A stretch of DNA of 64,000 nt, taken from assembly GCA_937923605.1 (NCBI GenBank), contig CALDTY010000003.1, forward strand, positions 62,001 through 126,000, written 5' to 3'. This DNA comes from Candidatus Absconditabacterales bacterium (GTDB lineage Bacteria; Patescibacteriota; Gracilibacteria; Absconditabacterales; Absconditicoccaceae). The notes beneath the pieces were generated by a model, which was given only the letters and a program-made list of their open reading frames with translations, searched no databases and was not told the origin of the DNA. Shown in pieces: positions 1-13,759 of this stretch. Position numbers and translations under genes: made by a program. The first letter of the stretch is position 1. Every line of letters begins with the position of its first letter.

Positions 1-683
1 TGAGGAAAGAAAAAGAATTGACTTGGGTAAGACCAGATAGTAAATCTCAAGTGACAGTAGAATATGAAGATTGAGTTGCAAGAAGACTTGATGCAGTAGT
101 TATCTCTACACAACATGATCCTGATGTTACTCATGACCAAATTGTAAAGGACGTCATGGAGTATGTTGTTATGCCAGTTTGTTGAGATTGGATTGATGAG
201 AATACCAAATTTCATATTAATCCTACTTGAGCATTTGTTATCTGATGACCCCATGGTGATTCTTGATTAACTTGAAGAAAAATTATTGTTGATACATATG
301 GTGGAGTTTGAAGGCATGGAGGCTGAGCTTTTTCTGGAAAAGATCCTTCAAAAGTTGATAGATCTGCTGCTTATATGGCAAGGTACGTAGCTAAAAATGT
401 GGTTGCGAGTGGAGTATGCGACAAATGTGAAATTCAATTATCTTATGCGATTTGAGTTGCGCAACCTACATCAGTATATATAGATTGTTTTGGTACAGAA
501 AAAAAATCATTAGAAGAAATCGAAGCAACCATCAGAGAAAAATTTGATCTTTCCCCGGCATGAATCATTAGAACTCTAGATCTAAAAAAACCAATTTATG
601 CAAAGACAGCAGTATATGGGCACTTTTGAAGAGATGATGTTAGTTGGGAAAAAACAGACATGAAAAATATTTTTGATAATTAA
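1..683 (+). CDS. metK: S-adenosylmethionine synthase, C-terminal part
   Basis: Makes S-adenosylmethionine from methionine and ATP in the cytoplasm. The gene enters from the left edge; the reading frame starts at base 3 and ends with TAA at 681-683. The visible 226 residues contain the family's GGPHGDSGLTGRK stretch (near base 243) and the Gly-rich [19 protein letters not shown] stretch, both typical of the central and C-terminal domains. Several of these glycines are TGA codons, so the standard code would cut the gene many times. It lies 23 bases before ahcY, which removes the S-adenosylhomocysteine made when SAM is used. Confidence 0.96.
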
Positions 684-706
684 ATTTTAATTTTTTATAC
701 CATCTC

Positions 707-2011
<1,305 letters not shown>

Positions 2012-2060
2012 AACTTATCAATTTTCTTATTCTTTTTGAATTGATTCCTTATAGAAAACT

Positions 2061-3062
2061 ATGTCAAAACTTCTTATAACCTGATGAACTTGATTTATAT
2101 GATCTCATGCAGTTGTTGAATTGCTTCAAGCATGACATCAAGTAGTGATACTGGATAACTTAAGTAATAGTGTGCAAGAAGTGACAGAAGCAATTTTTAC
2201 TATCACCTGAATACATCCACTATTTGAATATGCTGATATAAGAGATATTCAACAGGTAGAAACGATTTTCACAAAACATGTATTTGATGGGGTGATTCAT
2301 TTTGCTTGATTAAAATCAGTAAAGGAAAGTTGTGATAAACCATTTAGTTATTATGAAAATAATATCTTAGGAACCATAAATCTATTACGTTGTTTGGATA
2401 CATATAACGTAAGAAATATTATATTCTCATCTTCAGCGACGGTATATGACGCATCTTCGGAAGACGCACCTTTTGAAGAACAAATGAAAACAGGAAACAC
2501 AACAAATCCATATGGGACAACAAAGTTTATTATAGAACAGGTATTGAAAGATATGGCCCAATGGAGACAGATGAATATTACCTGCTTGAGGTACTTTAAT
2601 CCGATTTGAGCTCATCCAAGTGGTTTAATTTGAGAAGATCCACATGATGTTCCAACAAATTTACTCCCAATAATGATGGAAGTTCTTGAGGGGAAAAGAG
2701 AAAAATTATTTGTTTTTTGAGATGATTATAATACGATGGATTGATCATGTATAAGAGATTTTATACATGTAGTTGATGTTGCTCAAGCTCATAAAATTGC
2801 GTGGGAAAATTTAGCAAAGTGATTCAATATCTACAATATCTGAACTGGAAAAGGTACGAGTGTTTTAGAAATGATCTCATTGGTAGAAGAGGTCACATGA
2901 GAGGTGTTCCCATATGAAATTGTGTCAAGAAGAGATGGGGATGTATCAATTAGTATTGCTAAAGTTGCTAGAATTAAAAAGGCTATAGGTCGAGAGGCTC
3001 AACTATCAATAACATCTGCGATTAAAGATGCTTTAATTTTTAGAGCTAATATATATAACTAA
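2061..3062 (+). CDS. galE: UDP-glucose 4-epimerase
   Basis: Interconverts UDP-glucose and UDP-galactose for glycan synthesis. The 333-residue protein is an extended short-chain dehydrogenase: NAD-binding GGTGFIGSH at residues 7-15, SSSATVY around 123-129 and the catalytic YxxxK as YGTTK near residue 151. RYFNPIGAHPSG and RDFIHVVDVA are typical of GalE. It opens the surface-glycan locus that continues downstream. A related 4-epimerase acting on another UDP-sugar cannot be excluded from sequence alone. Confidence 0.93.
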
Positions 3063-3123
3063 TAAGATGATTACATTTCTGTCGCAAAAGTTACATAACT
3101 TCGTATAAGAATATATCTACTTA

Positions 3124-4065
3124 ATGATTATGAAAAAGATAATTTCGATTGTTATACCTGCATATCATGAAGGTGCTTCATTGCATTCCTTTTTTTTGTC
3201 GTTACGTAAGGTATTGAATTCTATTTCAGAGTATGATTTTGAAATAATTTTTGTAAATGATGGTAGTACAGATAATACATGGGATACAATCAAAGATATT
3301 TCCTTACACCATGATAATGTAAGGTGACTTAATTTAAGTAGAAATTTTTGAAAAGAAGTAGCACTTACTGCATGATTAGAATACGCAAAAGGGGACGCTG
3401 TCATCACAATTGATGCTGACGGTCAACATCCAGTAGAAAAAATTTCTGAGTTCATAGAAGAACGAAAAAATTGATACAAAATTGTATACAATAAAAGACC
3501 TCAAATTGTTGGAGCAACCTTTATTAAAAAGATGTCTTCTAGATTGTTCTATTCTATTTTTAATAAAATTTCCGATTTCAAACTAGAGCCTTGAACCACC
3601 GACTATAGATTGCTGGATAGAATAGTAGTTGATCAATATCTTAAATTTTGAGAAAGAAACAGACTATACAGAGGACTAGTGGATCGAATGTGATTTTCTA
3701 AGAAAGCTCTTGTATTTGATGCTAAGCAAAGAATTTGAGATCAATGAGCTTCATATTCATTCTCTAAATTACTGAGGTTAGCAATGGATAGTGTAACTTC
3801 ATTTTCAATATTTCCATTAAAGTTAGTGTGATATTTATGATTACTTGTTATGATAATAGCAATCATACTTATAGTATTTATGGCTATTGATATTGTTATG
3901 ATGGATAATAGTAGATGATTTACAAATACATCTTTTTTGGTTATTTTTTCTATATTTCTTTCTTGAATTACTCTTTCATCGTTATGAATGATAGCTCTGT
4001 ATATTGCAAATATACATGAAGAAGTAATGGAAAGACCGCTTTATATTGTTAAAGAAAATATTTAA
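3124..4065 (+). CDS. Membrane-anchored family 2 glycosyltransferase (GtrB/ArnC-like)
   Basis: Predicted to transfer a sugar to a polyprenyl-phosphate carrier at the inner face of the membrane. The 313-residue protein has a GT-A domain: VIPAYHEG near the N-terminus, VNDGSTDNT, and the DADGQHP metal-binding stretch near residue 97. Two hydrophobic segments follow near the C-terminus (about 236-290), the arrangement of bacterial dolichol-phosphate-mannose-synthase-like enzymes. The stop overlaps the next start by one base (TAATG), so translation is probably coupled. The sugar is not predictable. Confidence 0.88.
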
Positions 4066-4538
4066 TGAAAAAAACGTATGTTATAATTTCTGGTTACTTT
4101 AATCCTGTTCATCCAGGACATATAGATTACTTTGAATTATCTAAAGATCAAGGAGATGAATTGCGAGTCATTATAAATAATGACATCCAAGCTGAATTGA
4201 AAAGATGAATACCTTCTTTTCAAGATAATGATTTTCGCATGAGAGTTGTGAGTTCAATGAAACCAGTTGATAATGTGGTTTTAAGTATCGATAAGCACCA
4301 GCTCCCCTGATGAGAAATCCCAGTCACAAAATCTTTAGAAAAGGTGGCACAATTGATTCGCGAGTCAGATGAAGATGCTAGATTAATTTTCGCTAATTGA
4401 GGAGATAGAAATAAAGACTTAGGAAATATACCAGAAGCAGAAGTTTGTAGAAAATATAATATTGAGCTATTAGATTGAATGTGAAAAAAAACACATAGCA
4501 GTAGAGATTATGTTGTTTTAGATGATAAAACATCATAA
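4065..4538 (+). CDS. Cytidylyltransferase-like nucleotidyltransferase
   Basis: A 157-residue protein of the HxGH nucleotidyltransferase family, which forms nucleotide-activated intermediates such as CDP-glycerol or ADP-heptose. The signature HPGH is at residues 16-19 (YFNPVHPGH). The usual C-terminal ISSTxIR-type motif is represented only by THSSRDYV. The gene overlaps the preceding glycosyltransferase stop by one base and lies one base from the next glycosyltransferase, so it belongs to the glycan operon. The substrate cannot be named. Confidence 0.8.
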
Positions 4539-4539
4539 C

Positions 4540-5727
4540 ATGAAAAAGGTATTGCATATATCAATTTATCCTGAGAAATGAAAGTTATATTCAAAAAAAT
4601 GATGAGTAGCTTCATATACTAAAAATCTTATTACATCATTTACTGATAATGAGACAGTGATGAGTATATTTTGTGATATTGACTCAGAGCCTGAAACTTA
4701 TCTAGAAGATGGTGTAAATATTATAAGAGGTCGAACGTTTTGAATTAAAAGTTTTTTCAAAATTGTATCTCATCTTCTAAAGTACTGATCTAATTATACA
4801 ACAGTTCATGTTCAACACGAACTTCACTTATTTGGTTCACTGTTTGTAGGATATTTAATATTATTTCTTCCGATAATATTTTTTAAAAAGACGTGGGTGA
4901 TCACTAGTCATCATGCAATTGATTATAATGATATTGATGCGAATTTTATAAAAAATCATGGTCAATTCTTACCAGTTTTTGTAGTGAAATTTGCTTTTAA
5001 GGTATTATACTTTTTATATTGATTACGAGATTCAATAATAGTTCATGAGTATGTGCATAAAGAAAGGTTATACTCTCAATATGGTTTACGTAAAGATCTT
5101 ATTCAAGTTATCCATCATTGAGTAGAAAATAAAAAAAGGATTCCTACAATTCTTGCAAAAGAAAAACTATGACTTGAGTCTTATGAAAAAATAATATTCT
5201 ATATGGGATATGTGACTTGATATAAGGATCTTTCTGTACTTATAAAAGGATATTCTCAATGGGTAAAGTATAATCCCGACAGTATTTTGATTATATGAGC
5301 GGGTCCAGAAAAAAAATCACTTAATAATCAAGAATATCTTGCTTATTATAATTCACTCCAAGATTTAGCAAAAGAACTGATTCCGAAAAGAAATTATAAA
5401 TGGTTATGATTTGTAGCTTCTGAAGATATACCTGCTTATTATTCTGCAAGTGATGTGCTTGTTGTGCCTTATAGGTATACTTTGAGTGCCAGTGGACCAA
5501 TGGCGATAGCTATATCATATTGATTACCATTTCTTGCGAGTGACTGTTTTGAAGAGTACTTTGTAAATTTCTCTGAATGTATTTTTAAACTATCTCCTGA
5601 TGGTTTGGAAAAGTGATTAGTAAATTTCTTTGTAGATCAAAAAAAATATATGAAGACGATAAACAAAATGAAAATTGAAAGACAATATAGAGTTTCAATG
5701 GAAAAAACATTTTCAATTTATAAATAA
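4540..5727 (+). CDS. Family 4-like glycosyltransferase (GT-B fold)
   Basis: A 395-residue soluble glycosyltransferase. It has an N-terminal acceptor-binding half (KKGGVASYTKNL, VHVQHELHLFG) and a C-terminal nucleotide-sugar half with IFYMGYVTGYKDLSVLIKG, LIIGAGPEKKSL, SASDVLVVPYR and an acidic E near SASGPMAIAISYGLPFLA. This order is typical of GT4 enzymes. It follows the cytidylyltransferase-like gene by one base. Donor and acceptor are unknown. Confidence 0.87.
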
Positions 5728-5730
5728 TTA

Positions 5731-7497
5731 ATGTTTAGAAAATTAAATAATACATTTGTTTTTCTTCTGTATTTAATCTTTAATTTTTTTGCTTGGAATT
5801 TTTTTTTGCCGATTAAAAATTTTTGAAGATTAACATATAATTTTGAAGATAATATATGATATTTTAATAAAATCAAAGTATTCTCGGATGTAATTAAGGA
5901 CTTTAGTGTTGAAAGATTGGTAGATTTCTATTCATCTTATAATATGGTTGCACCATTGCGAGAATATATGTGATCTTTATTGTCAATGTATTTCACACCA
6001 ATTCTTGTTGGAAATATCTTCATTTTTATGAATACGCTTTTGTCTGCTTTCTTCACTTACTTACTTATTAAACGATTAAGTAAGTGAGATGTATGATTAT
6101 CGATCCTATGAGGAACTTTCTTTTGATTTTCCTCTTTGTTAATTTATATTCAACGATTCAACTTAGTCTGAATTTTCTTCTTACCTTTAATTGTGCTATA
6201 TCTTTTAAGAACTCTAAAGCAGGGGAAATTATCAAATTTTTTATTATTAATTACATTTTCGACATTATTAATATTATCTTCAACCTATTACATATTATAT
6301 CCCTTTATAATATTGTTCGTTTGATTGCTTTCAGTAAATAAAAGTCGTATATTAAAATTTATCAAGATTAGTTTTGTTACTTGATTAGTTTCCTATGTGA
6401 TATGATGATCAGTTTATATGTTGCCTTATGTTATTTCAGATAATAACTCAAGAATTAACCAGGTAGTAAGTGAAAGAGCATTAGATTTTTATGGTTATGA
6501 CTATTGAAATTTATTTGTAACTAATATTAATAACCCTTTTACTAACAATGATTTATATACAACTTTGAAATGAATTTTTTATCAATGAGTAGAGGCAAAA
6601 AGATTTAGATATAGCTCTTACGTTTGAATCACATCGTTATTAATTTTATTGTACATAGTGTTTATGTACTTTAACAAGACTGTAACTTTAAAAGAAGAGA
6701 AGTCTACAGAAATAAATATCAATACTTTTGCTATATTATTGATGATTTGTGGAATTATGTTATACTGATGAGAATACTTAGTTTTCCTTTGAAACCATTA
6801 TGAATGAATTAAACTACCATTATACTATCTTCATCAATTGCCTTATTGAGAGATTTTTAGAAAATGAGTTTATTTTTTTAATTTATTTGCTTTTTGATGA
6901 GCATTGCTTATTGCAAAGAACTTTAAAAATTTATCATTATCATTTGCAGTATTAATTTCTATCATTCTTTTTCTTGAGAATAATTTTTCTTTTAAGAGAC
7001 CCTATTTTGAGTTTATAGATATGAGTGATTATAATAAGTATTTAAATGATAGTGATAAATATTATTTATCTTTACCAAACTCATGATTCACAACTCACTA
7101 TTATAATTTATATCATAACTTAAACGATTTCGAGTCGAAGATTTACACTTATCCTTCATTCTTTCATAAGGAAGATTCAAATTTTCATTCTAAAAAACAT
7201 AAGGAAATAGATTGAAATTGTATTTTGAATAATTTAATAAAAGATTGAACATGTGAATACTCATTGAATGATTTTAAATATTTACTAGATATTTGATTAG
7301 ATAGAATTATTCTACATAAGAACTACATACATTGATTTTTTTTCTTTTCAAAAGAGTGATCATGAAATAAATTTCTCAACAACTTGAATTATTTGTCAAG
7401 TATTCCAGAGATTCAGGTTATATACGAAGATAAAAATATAATTGTCTTTAATATTAGAAATCGACTAACTAAAACTATTGCCGAGTATTCAAATTAA
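5731..7497 (+). CDS. Polytopic membrane protein of the glycan locus
   Basis: A 588-residue protein with many hydrophobic segments through about residue 420, then a C-terminal soluble region rich in aromatic and charged residues. The architecture resembles large YfhO/GT-C type membrane glycosyltransferases, but I see no diagnostic motif and do not name a function. It starts three bases after the GT4 gene and probably ends the operon. Its 3' end overlaps by 23 bases the end of the convergent sulfotransferase gene. Confidence 0.8.
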
Positions 7498-8401
7498 TGT
7501 TTAATAACTTTTCTAGTTTTTGGATTTCATCTTTATAAATATTATTTAAAAATTTAATTTCTTCTTCATTAATCAATGATGTTTTTTTATTAAAGAATCA
7601 TTTAATTTTCTCAATTTGTTCTCATGTTAATAGTTTACGCAGGTATGGCATTATTCATAATTTATTTATTATCCAATTAAAGAAAGGATATTTTGGTATT
7701 CATCATGAGTTATATACCTTATCATCATTTAATTGCGTTCTTTTGATTCACAAAAAATCAGATATATCGTTTAGTATAGTTAGTTTATCTTTAAATAAAT
7801 CTTCTGCAAAAATGATTTTAAAGTTTGAGCGAGGAAATAAATCAAAATATCTTTTTAGTTGAGAAGAGTAAAATCAAGGTTCTATGTATAGATGAGATTG
7901 TCATCGTCATCTTACTTCTTTTGTCATATCGTTTTGTATAGATTCAATCATTCTTTTCGTAGTTTTTCAATCTCTATATGCCATTGCTCGGTGTGAATAT
8001 GCTCTAGATATAGGGTTGCGGAGTATAACTAGGAATTTTGCATCAGGATACTTTTTATAAATTTCACTGCTTGCAATCTTTGAAAAGAGATAACTTGTAC
8101 TTGCTTCTCAAAAAATTTGATTCTCTTTTCTATGCTCAAACAATCTTTCGTAATGTTTAGTATTAGATATATGTGCTGCATGAATATTTGGTAGTACTGT
8201 ATGAGAAAAATACCATCAGAGATCGACTCATGTATTTCTTTTATACTCAGCACTTAGCGATTCTCGTATTATATCTTTTGAAAAGAAATGAGGTTCCTTG
8301 ACTGATGACATACAAATTTCAGGATGTAATTGTAAATAATGATATAGGGAAGTTGTTCAAGATTTTGGAGCTGAGAGTATGAAGAACCTGTTTTCTCACA
8401 T
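7475..8401 (-). CDS. PAPS-dependent sulfotransferase
   Basis: Predicted to move a sulfuryl group from PAPS to an acceptor hydroxyl. The 308-residue protein begins with the 5'-phosphosulfate-binding loop APKSGTTS (residues 11-18), followed by YLQLHPEI and KEPHFF; GEASTSYL precedes the 3'-phosphate-binding RNPISRAYSH (about 127-136). These features match bacterial and heparan-type sulfotransferases (Sulfotransfer_1/3). Five kilobases away are cysC, cysD and cysN, which make its donor. The last 23 bases overlap the convergent membrane-protein gene. The acceptor is probably a glycan, by context only. Confidence 0.9.
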
Positions 8402-8490
8402 TATTATTTATTTTATAAAAAGAATTCTTTTAAAGAGAGTATAAATATGTATATTGCTAATTCAAAAAGAAGATTTACTTAAATACATTC

Positions 8491-9255
8491 ATGGGTATAA
8501 ATGTTAAGGAAATTTATCGGACTTGATATAGATTATCAGTCCATATTAGGCCAATAATGTTATTATTATACTGAAATTATGCTCCTAATGAGTTTATAAT
8601 TTTTCCTAATAAGAAAATGTCTTATTTACCGATCTCTAAGGTAGCGAATTCTTCATTAAAGAAGTGTTTGCTGCCATTGCAGGAGTTAGATTCATTTGAC
8701 ATAAAAGATAATTATTCAATTCATTCATTACCATGGGTAAAGAAGTTTTGATCACCTCCACAAGATTATTGGACCTTTACATTTGTTAGAAATCCATTTG
8801 ATCGTTTAGTTTCAGCGTATAAAAGTAAATTTTTAAAGGACATTCAAGATGGTTGAAAATTTCAGCTGAGGTATTATCCATTTTGAAATCTTAACGCATG
8901 AATAACATTTGACGAATTTGTTGACTCAATTTATGCTATACCAGACTATTTAGCAGACACTCACTTTAAATCACAATATAGTACTGTATACACAAAACAG
9001 TGAACATGCTTAGTAGATTATATTTGAAAATACGAGACACTTGATACTGATTTTAAATTGATCCAAGAAAAGTATGATTTAGATTCGTTACCAAGCTTTA
9101 ATGTAACTAACAAAAGTTCAAGTGATACTTATTTGAAATATTATACATTGGAATCTTTTGAGAAAGTATATCAAAGATACAAAAATGATGTCATTAATTT
9201 TTGATATCAAGATCAATACTTAGAGGATCTCGCATCTCTTTCATCATTTGTATAG
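8491..9255 (+). CDS. Carbohydrate-type sulfotransferase (Sulfotransfer_2-like)
   Basis: A 254-residue protein of a family distinct from its divergent neighbour. KVANSSLKKCL (about residues 47-57) fits the 5' PAPS site of carbohydrate sulfotransferases, and FTFVRNPFDRLVSAYKS (about 98-114) is the classic 3'-phosphate site. DTHFKSQYS is also typical of this family, which sulfates sugar hydroxyls. No signal peptide is visible. It is transcribed away from the first sulfotransferase with 89 bases between starts, and lies four bases before the next membrane-protein gene. Confidence 0.87.
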
Positions 9256-9259
9256 CATT

Positions 9260-10804
9260 ATGTTCCCATTTTTTTTAGATCAAGTGTTTTATGAAAATCA
9301 GTATTCGATATATGACTCTTTTCTCTGGCAATTCTTAGATATAATTGTGAAATCTTTTTGAGAATTATCATGATTTATATATCTAGTTATAGTTATTTGT
9401 TGATGAATATTTTTCTATTATTTTCCGTTAAAAAGAATCTTTTTTGAAAATAAGAAAAAATATCTTTTAATATTATTGTTTCTGACTTTTCTCATATTTA
9501 GTCCATTTTTTTATGAAAGATGATTAACCCAACCTAATGTTCTTATCAGCGCTATATATATATGACTTTGACTGCTTTTATTGCAAAGACAAAGTCCAAT
9601 AGATTTGATCTATGTGTGATTATCATTTTCAATAGCGTTAATGGCGAGGCCACACTCACTTTTTATGATTCTTTTGATATATATTGTCTGGGCAATCATA
9701 TATCTAAGGAAAGTTAAGCAGCTCAAATACTTGATTTTAAGTTGATTTATCATCTTGCTTACAAATAGTAATCGAATCTTTTCAGCAATCACATGAAACA
9801 ATAATACATTAAGTAAGACTGTTGAGATTGATAAAACTAACATTGAAGTATTTCAGATAACAAATTTAGATGGACTTGGGAGCGAGTTAACATGACTACT
9901 TCAGTATTGATTTTGGTGAGAAAGGGCAGGCCACATCTTGGTGCCTTGAGAGGTGTATCAATATCGATGGATTTGAGGCATCATTATTGTCTTTTGTTGT
10001 ATGGTTTGATGGCTAATATTATTGTGGGGCACTAAAACACGCAAACGAGGATTATTTGTAGCGATCTTATGAGTGCTGTCCTGGGTGTTGTGAGTTTGAG
10101 TTTGATCAGATATACGATGAAGTGTTATATGGCGAATGTGAGACAATATTCCTTTGTATAATGGAATGAGAGATTCTCAAAAACGAATTTGAATGCTTAT
10201 GATATCACAACTCGTCTGATGGATAGTTTTTTGGAAATATATTATACTAAAAATCGAAGATCATCATGTTCTATGAAAAAATAATACTATGTTAAATTGA
10301 ATGATCGTTTTATTGAGTTTATTGTTGCTGCATATACGAAATCCTCATATGCCTCAGGCTATATGAAATCAAATTTTATGGACAAATCGACCTCAAGAAT
10401 ATTACGAATTTAAGGATTATTTATCTAACCATAAAGGAGATGGAAATATTCTCATCATGCCTTGGCATAGCTATGTTGCATGTGAATGGACTAATAAAAA
10501 AATCATTCCTCTAGTATTAGATAAATTTATATGAGATTCCCGCTTAATAAGATCTGACAATATTGAAGCTTTTCACTTATATTCAAATTCAACTAACCCT
10601 AGATCAGTCGACATTGAATTGTGGAGAAAAGATATGAAAAATTTTTCTATCTTGAAGAAGTGGGATATAGAATTTATTTTACTGATTGATGATTGTAGTT
10701 TTGAATGGGAAAGAGAAGAATTGTTAAATGAATTTGAAAATTCAGATATTTTATTAAAAAAACGAAAAAATTGAGCACTCAATCTATATTTTATTGATTT
10801 GTAA
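9260..10804 (+). CDS. Uncharacterised membrane protein with C-terminal soluble domain
   Basis: A 514-residue protein. Roughly the first 390 residues hold many hydrophobic segments, often Trp- and Gly-rich, with a large share of glycines written TGA. The last 120 or so residues are soluble and begin with FKDYLSNHKGDGNILIMPW. The layout recalls membrane glycosyltransferases of the GT-C type, but no signature was found. It follows a sulfotransferase by four bases, so the two are probably co-expressed for glycan building. Confidence 0.75.
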
Positions 10805-10823
10805 ATAATTTTAGTTGAAACAG

Positions 10824-12152
10824 TTAACTCCAAAAAAATGTTGTTAATTTATCTGTTTTCCAAATATAGCTTACATAAGAAATGTTCCAAAATGAAAGAC
10901 TAATGCAACTTGCTATTGCGGCTCATGTTAATCAATAGTTAGGAATAAGAATAAAGTTTAATACCACGTTCAAAATAGCTCAAGCAATAATTATATATTG
11001 CATCACAACTTGTTTACCCGTCATATTCATGTAAATTCATGCGCTTCAAGCTCGAGAATTAACTAACTGTCATCCGGCTAAAATCATAAGAGGAGTACTT
11101 CATATGAGGAATTCTTTTCAAATAATTCACAAAAAGAATCATGGGAAAATCATAAAAAATAAAAATATCGGAATTCAAACTAGAATTGATACTAGACCTC
11201 ATAATTTTAAGATTGATTGTAGTTTTTTGATATTATGAGATCGATATAAGTTAGCAATTTGTGGAGCTATGATACTATTTACCATATTCAATCAAAATCA
11301 AACAAGTATTGATAGAGAAATGGCCATTTGATAAACTCAGACATCTGACGTATCCATCATCATCCCTAACATAAATATATCAGTTTGTGCAGTAATAAAT
11401 GCTGCAATAGAGGTTATCATCATCGGTAAAGAAGTTATGATGAATTGTTTATTATCAATAGGGATTCTTTTTGGCAGATTCTTTAGTGGTTTATATAGGC
11501 CAATAATTGCAATAAAAGCTAGAATTATTATAGCTGCTAGAAAACCATATGCAGGACCATAAATAGTTCAAGTAGTTAGATAAATAATAATGAGAGTTGT
11601 GATTTTAGTTAGAAATAATCATATCTTTTTTACAAATTCATACCATGTTATCATCTTGAATCATCTCAGCATTTCCATTCAAATTGTGTAAATGGGAGCT
11701 ATAGGCAATATGATGATTATTATTTCTAATAGATTCTCAAGACGTGGCTCGTTAAAGATGTTAATTGCTATGTACGACTTTGTAAAGTAAAGTATAACCA
11801 TCATGATTATTGTAACACTTCACACATACATTAAAGTAGCTTTTAACATAGATCTTATCTTCCCAGTTTCATTATGAACAATATTCTGATTAATATATCT
11901 AACAATAGATCATTGTATTCACAGACCTATCATGGCTGATATGAGAGCAAATATCATAACAGTAAGACTATATAATCAAACTGCTTCATCTCCAAACCAT
12001 CTTCAAGCTAAGATCAAGAAGAGGTATCAAAATCACATTCCAAGAACTGAAGCAATTCAAGAAATTCACGCTCATCTGAATAATTCAGCGTAATCCTTAT
12101 CTCAAAGGATGATGTTTTTGTACTTTGTAAATAGTGATATCAGTTTTTTCAT
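10824..12152 (-). CDS. Oligosaccharide flippase (Wzx/MOP superfamily)
   Basis: Predicted to flip lipid-linked sugar units across the cytoplasmic membrane. The 442-residue protein has about 12 hydrophobic segments and the family's usual features: LFRGAGISGIASVLGMGFG at the N-terminus, a central PMMITSIAAFITAQTDIFMLG segment and TGAAIASCISL near the end. It lies inside the glycan locus on the opposite strand, divergent from cysC. An in-frame ATG nine codons upstream (12177-12179) is an alternative start; MKKLISLF at 12152 looks more like a natural N-terminus. Confidence 0.88.
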
Positions 12153-12266
12153 AGTGGCAAAGATACTATATATATTCATGTTTGTCACAAGTCTTTATTG
12201 CATTAGTATTATACTTGCATATAAATATTAAGACAGTTGTCGCACATTTTTTTTTGAAAAATAGAT

Positions 12267-12797
12267 ATGAAGTGATATGTTCTACGATTTACGTGACTAT
12301 CTGGAGCCGGTAAAACAACTCTTTCAGATGCAGTTTTTGATCATCTACAGAAGTCTTGAATCCAAAATATTCAGCAATTAGATTGAGATCTAGTAAGAGA
12401 ACATCTCACTAAAGATTTATGATTTTCTAAACAAGATAGAGAGGAAAATATAAAAAGAATAACATTCGTTGCTTGATTGCTTACCAAACATTGAGTTTGA
12501 GTTCTTGCAACATTCATTTCTCCTTATGTAAATTTGAGAAAATATGTAAGAGATAATACAACGAACTTCATAGAAGTGTTTGTTAATGCACCCTTGAATA
12601 TTTGTGAAGATAGAGACGTAAAGGGTTTGTATGCAAAAGCTAGAAAATGAGAAATAGAGAATTTTACTGGAATATCTGATCCATATGAGACTCCGGAGAA
12701 TCCAGAAATTGAAGTCAGAACGGATCTTTGTAGTATCCAAGAGTGAGTAAATCAAGTAATTGCCTACCTTCAAGAACATAATTATATTGCTAAATAG
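12267..12797 (+). CDS. cysC: Adenylyl-sulfate kinase
   Basis: Phosphorylates adenosine 5'-phosphosulfate to PAPS, the sulfate donor. The 176-residue protein has Walker [10 protein letters not shown] at residues 10-18, [16 protein letters not shown] and the lid/substrate stretch [15 protein letters not shown] followed by FTGISDPYE, all diagnostic of APS kinase. Two of the Walker A region glycines are TGA. It heads a run cysC-cysD-cysN-DUF2061-cysQ that makes PAPS and clears its by-product PAP. Confidence 0.95.
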
Positions 12798-12835
12798 TAT
12801 ACCTTACGAAATTATTATCTTATTAATTTGTTTCC

Positions 12836-13741
12836 ATGAACTACAATCTTAAACATCTACAAGAACTAGAAGCTGAATCAATTTATGTACTACGTGAAGT
12901 TGCGGCTCAGTTTCAAAATCCTGTATTACTTTTCTCTGGTGGGAAAGATAGTATTGTAATGTCTTATCTAGCCAAAAAAGCTTTTGCTCCTGGCAAAATT
13001 CCGTTTCCAATGATGCATGTAGATACGGGACATAATTTTCAAGAAGCGTTAGATTTTCGTGACGCATGGGCGGAAAAAATTGGTGCTAGAATTATTGTAA
13101 AACTTGTACAAGATAGTATAGACAGTGGAAGAGCAGTCGAAGAAACCTGAGTCAATGCAAGTAGAAATGGACTCCAGATAGTTACACTTCTAGATGGATT
13201 GGAAGAAGAAAAATTTGATGCCGCAATGTGATGAGGAAGAAGAGATGAAGAAAAAGCACGTGCCAAAGAAAGATTTTTCTCACACAGAGATGAGTTTGGA
13301 CAACGAGATCCCAAAAATCAGCGTCCAGAACTATGGAATCTTTTCAATGGAAAGAAAAAGATCGGAGAGCATTTTAGAGTATTTCCAATATCCAACTGGA
13401 CTGAAATGGATATTTGGCAGTATATACTACAAGAAGATATTGAAATTCCTAGTTTGTATCTGAGCCATACGAGAGATTGTTATGTAAGAGATGGTGTAGT
13501 TTTGGCATATGATGAAAGATTTATTACGCTCAAAGATGATGAGGAAATAACTCCTATGCAAGTGCGTTATAGAACACTTGGTGATGTTACCTGTACTGGA
13601 GCAGTCCATTCTGATGCTGATACGATACAGAAGATAATAGAAGAGGTAGCTTCTACTAGAGTGACCGAAAGGTGATGAAGATCAGATGACAAAAGATCAG
13701 AAACTGCGATGGAAGATAGAAAGAAACAAGGTTACTTTTAA
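12836..13741 (+). CDS. cysD: Sulfate adenylyltransferase small subunit
   Basis: With CysN, forms adenosine 5'-phosphosulfate from sulfate and ATP. The 301-residue protein is full length for CysD. The PP-loop SGGKDS lies at residues 34-39; [16 protein letters not shown] and [17 protein letters not shown] are conserved family stretches, and the C-terminus ends [10 protein letters not shown]. Glycine TGA codons are used sparingly. The next gene, cysN, begins 18 bases later. Confidence 0.96.
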
Positions 13742-13759
13742 TTGATTTATAGTGTTGTA

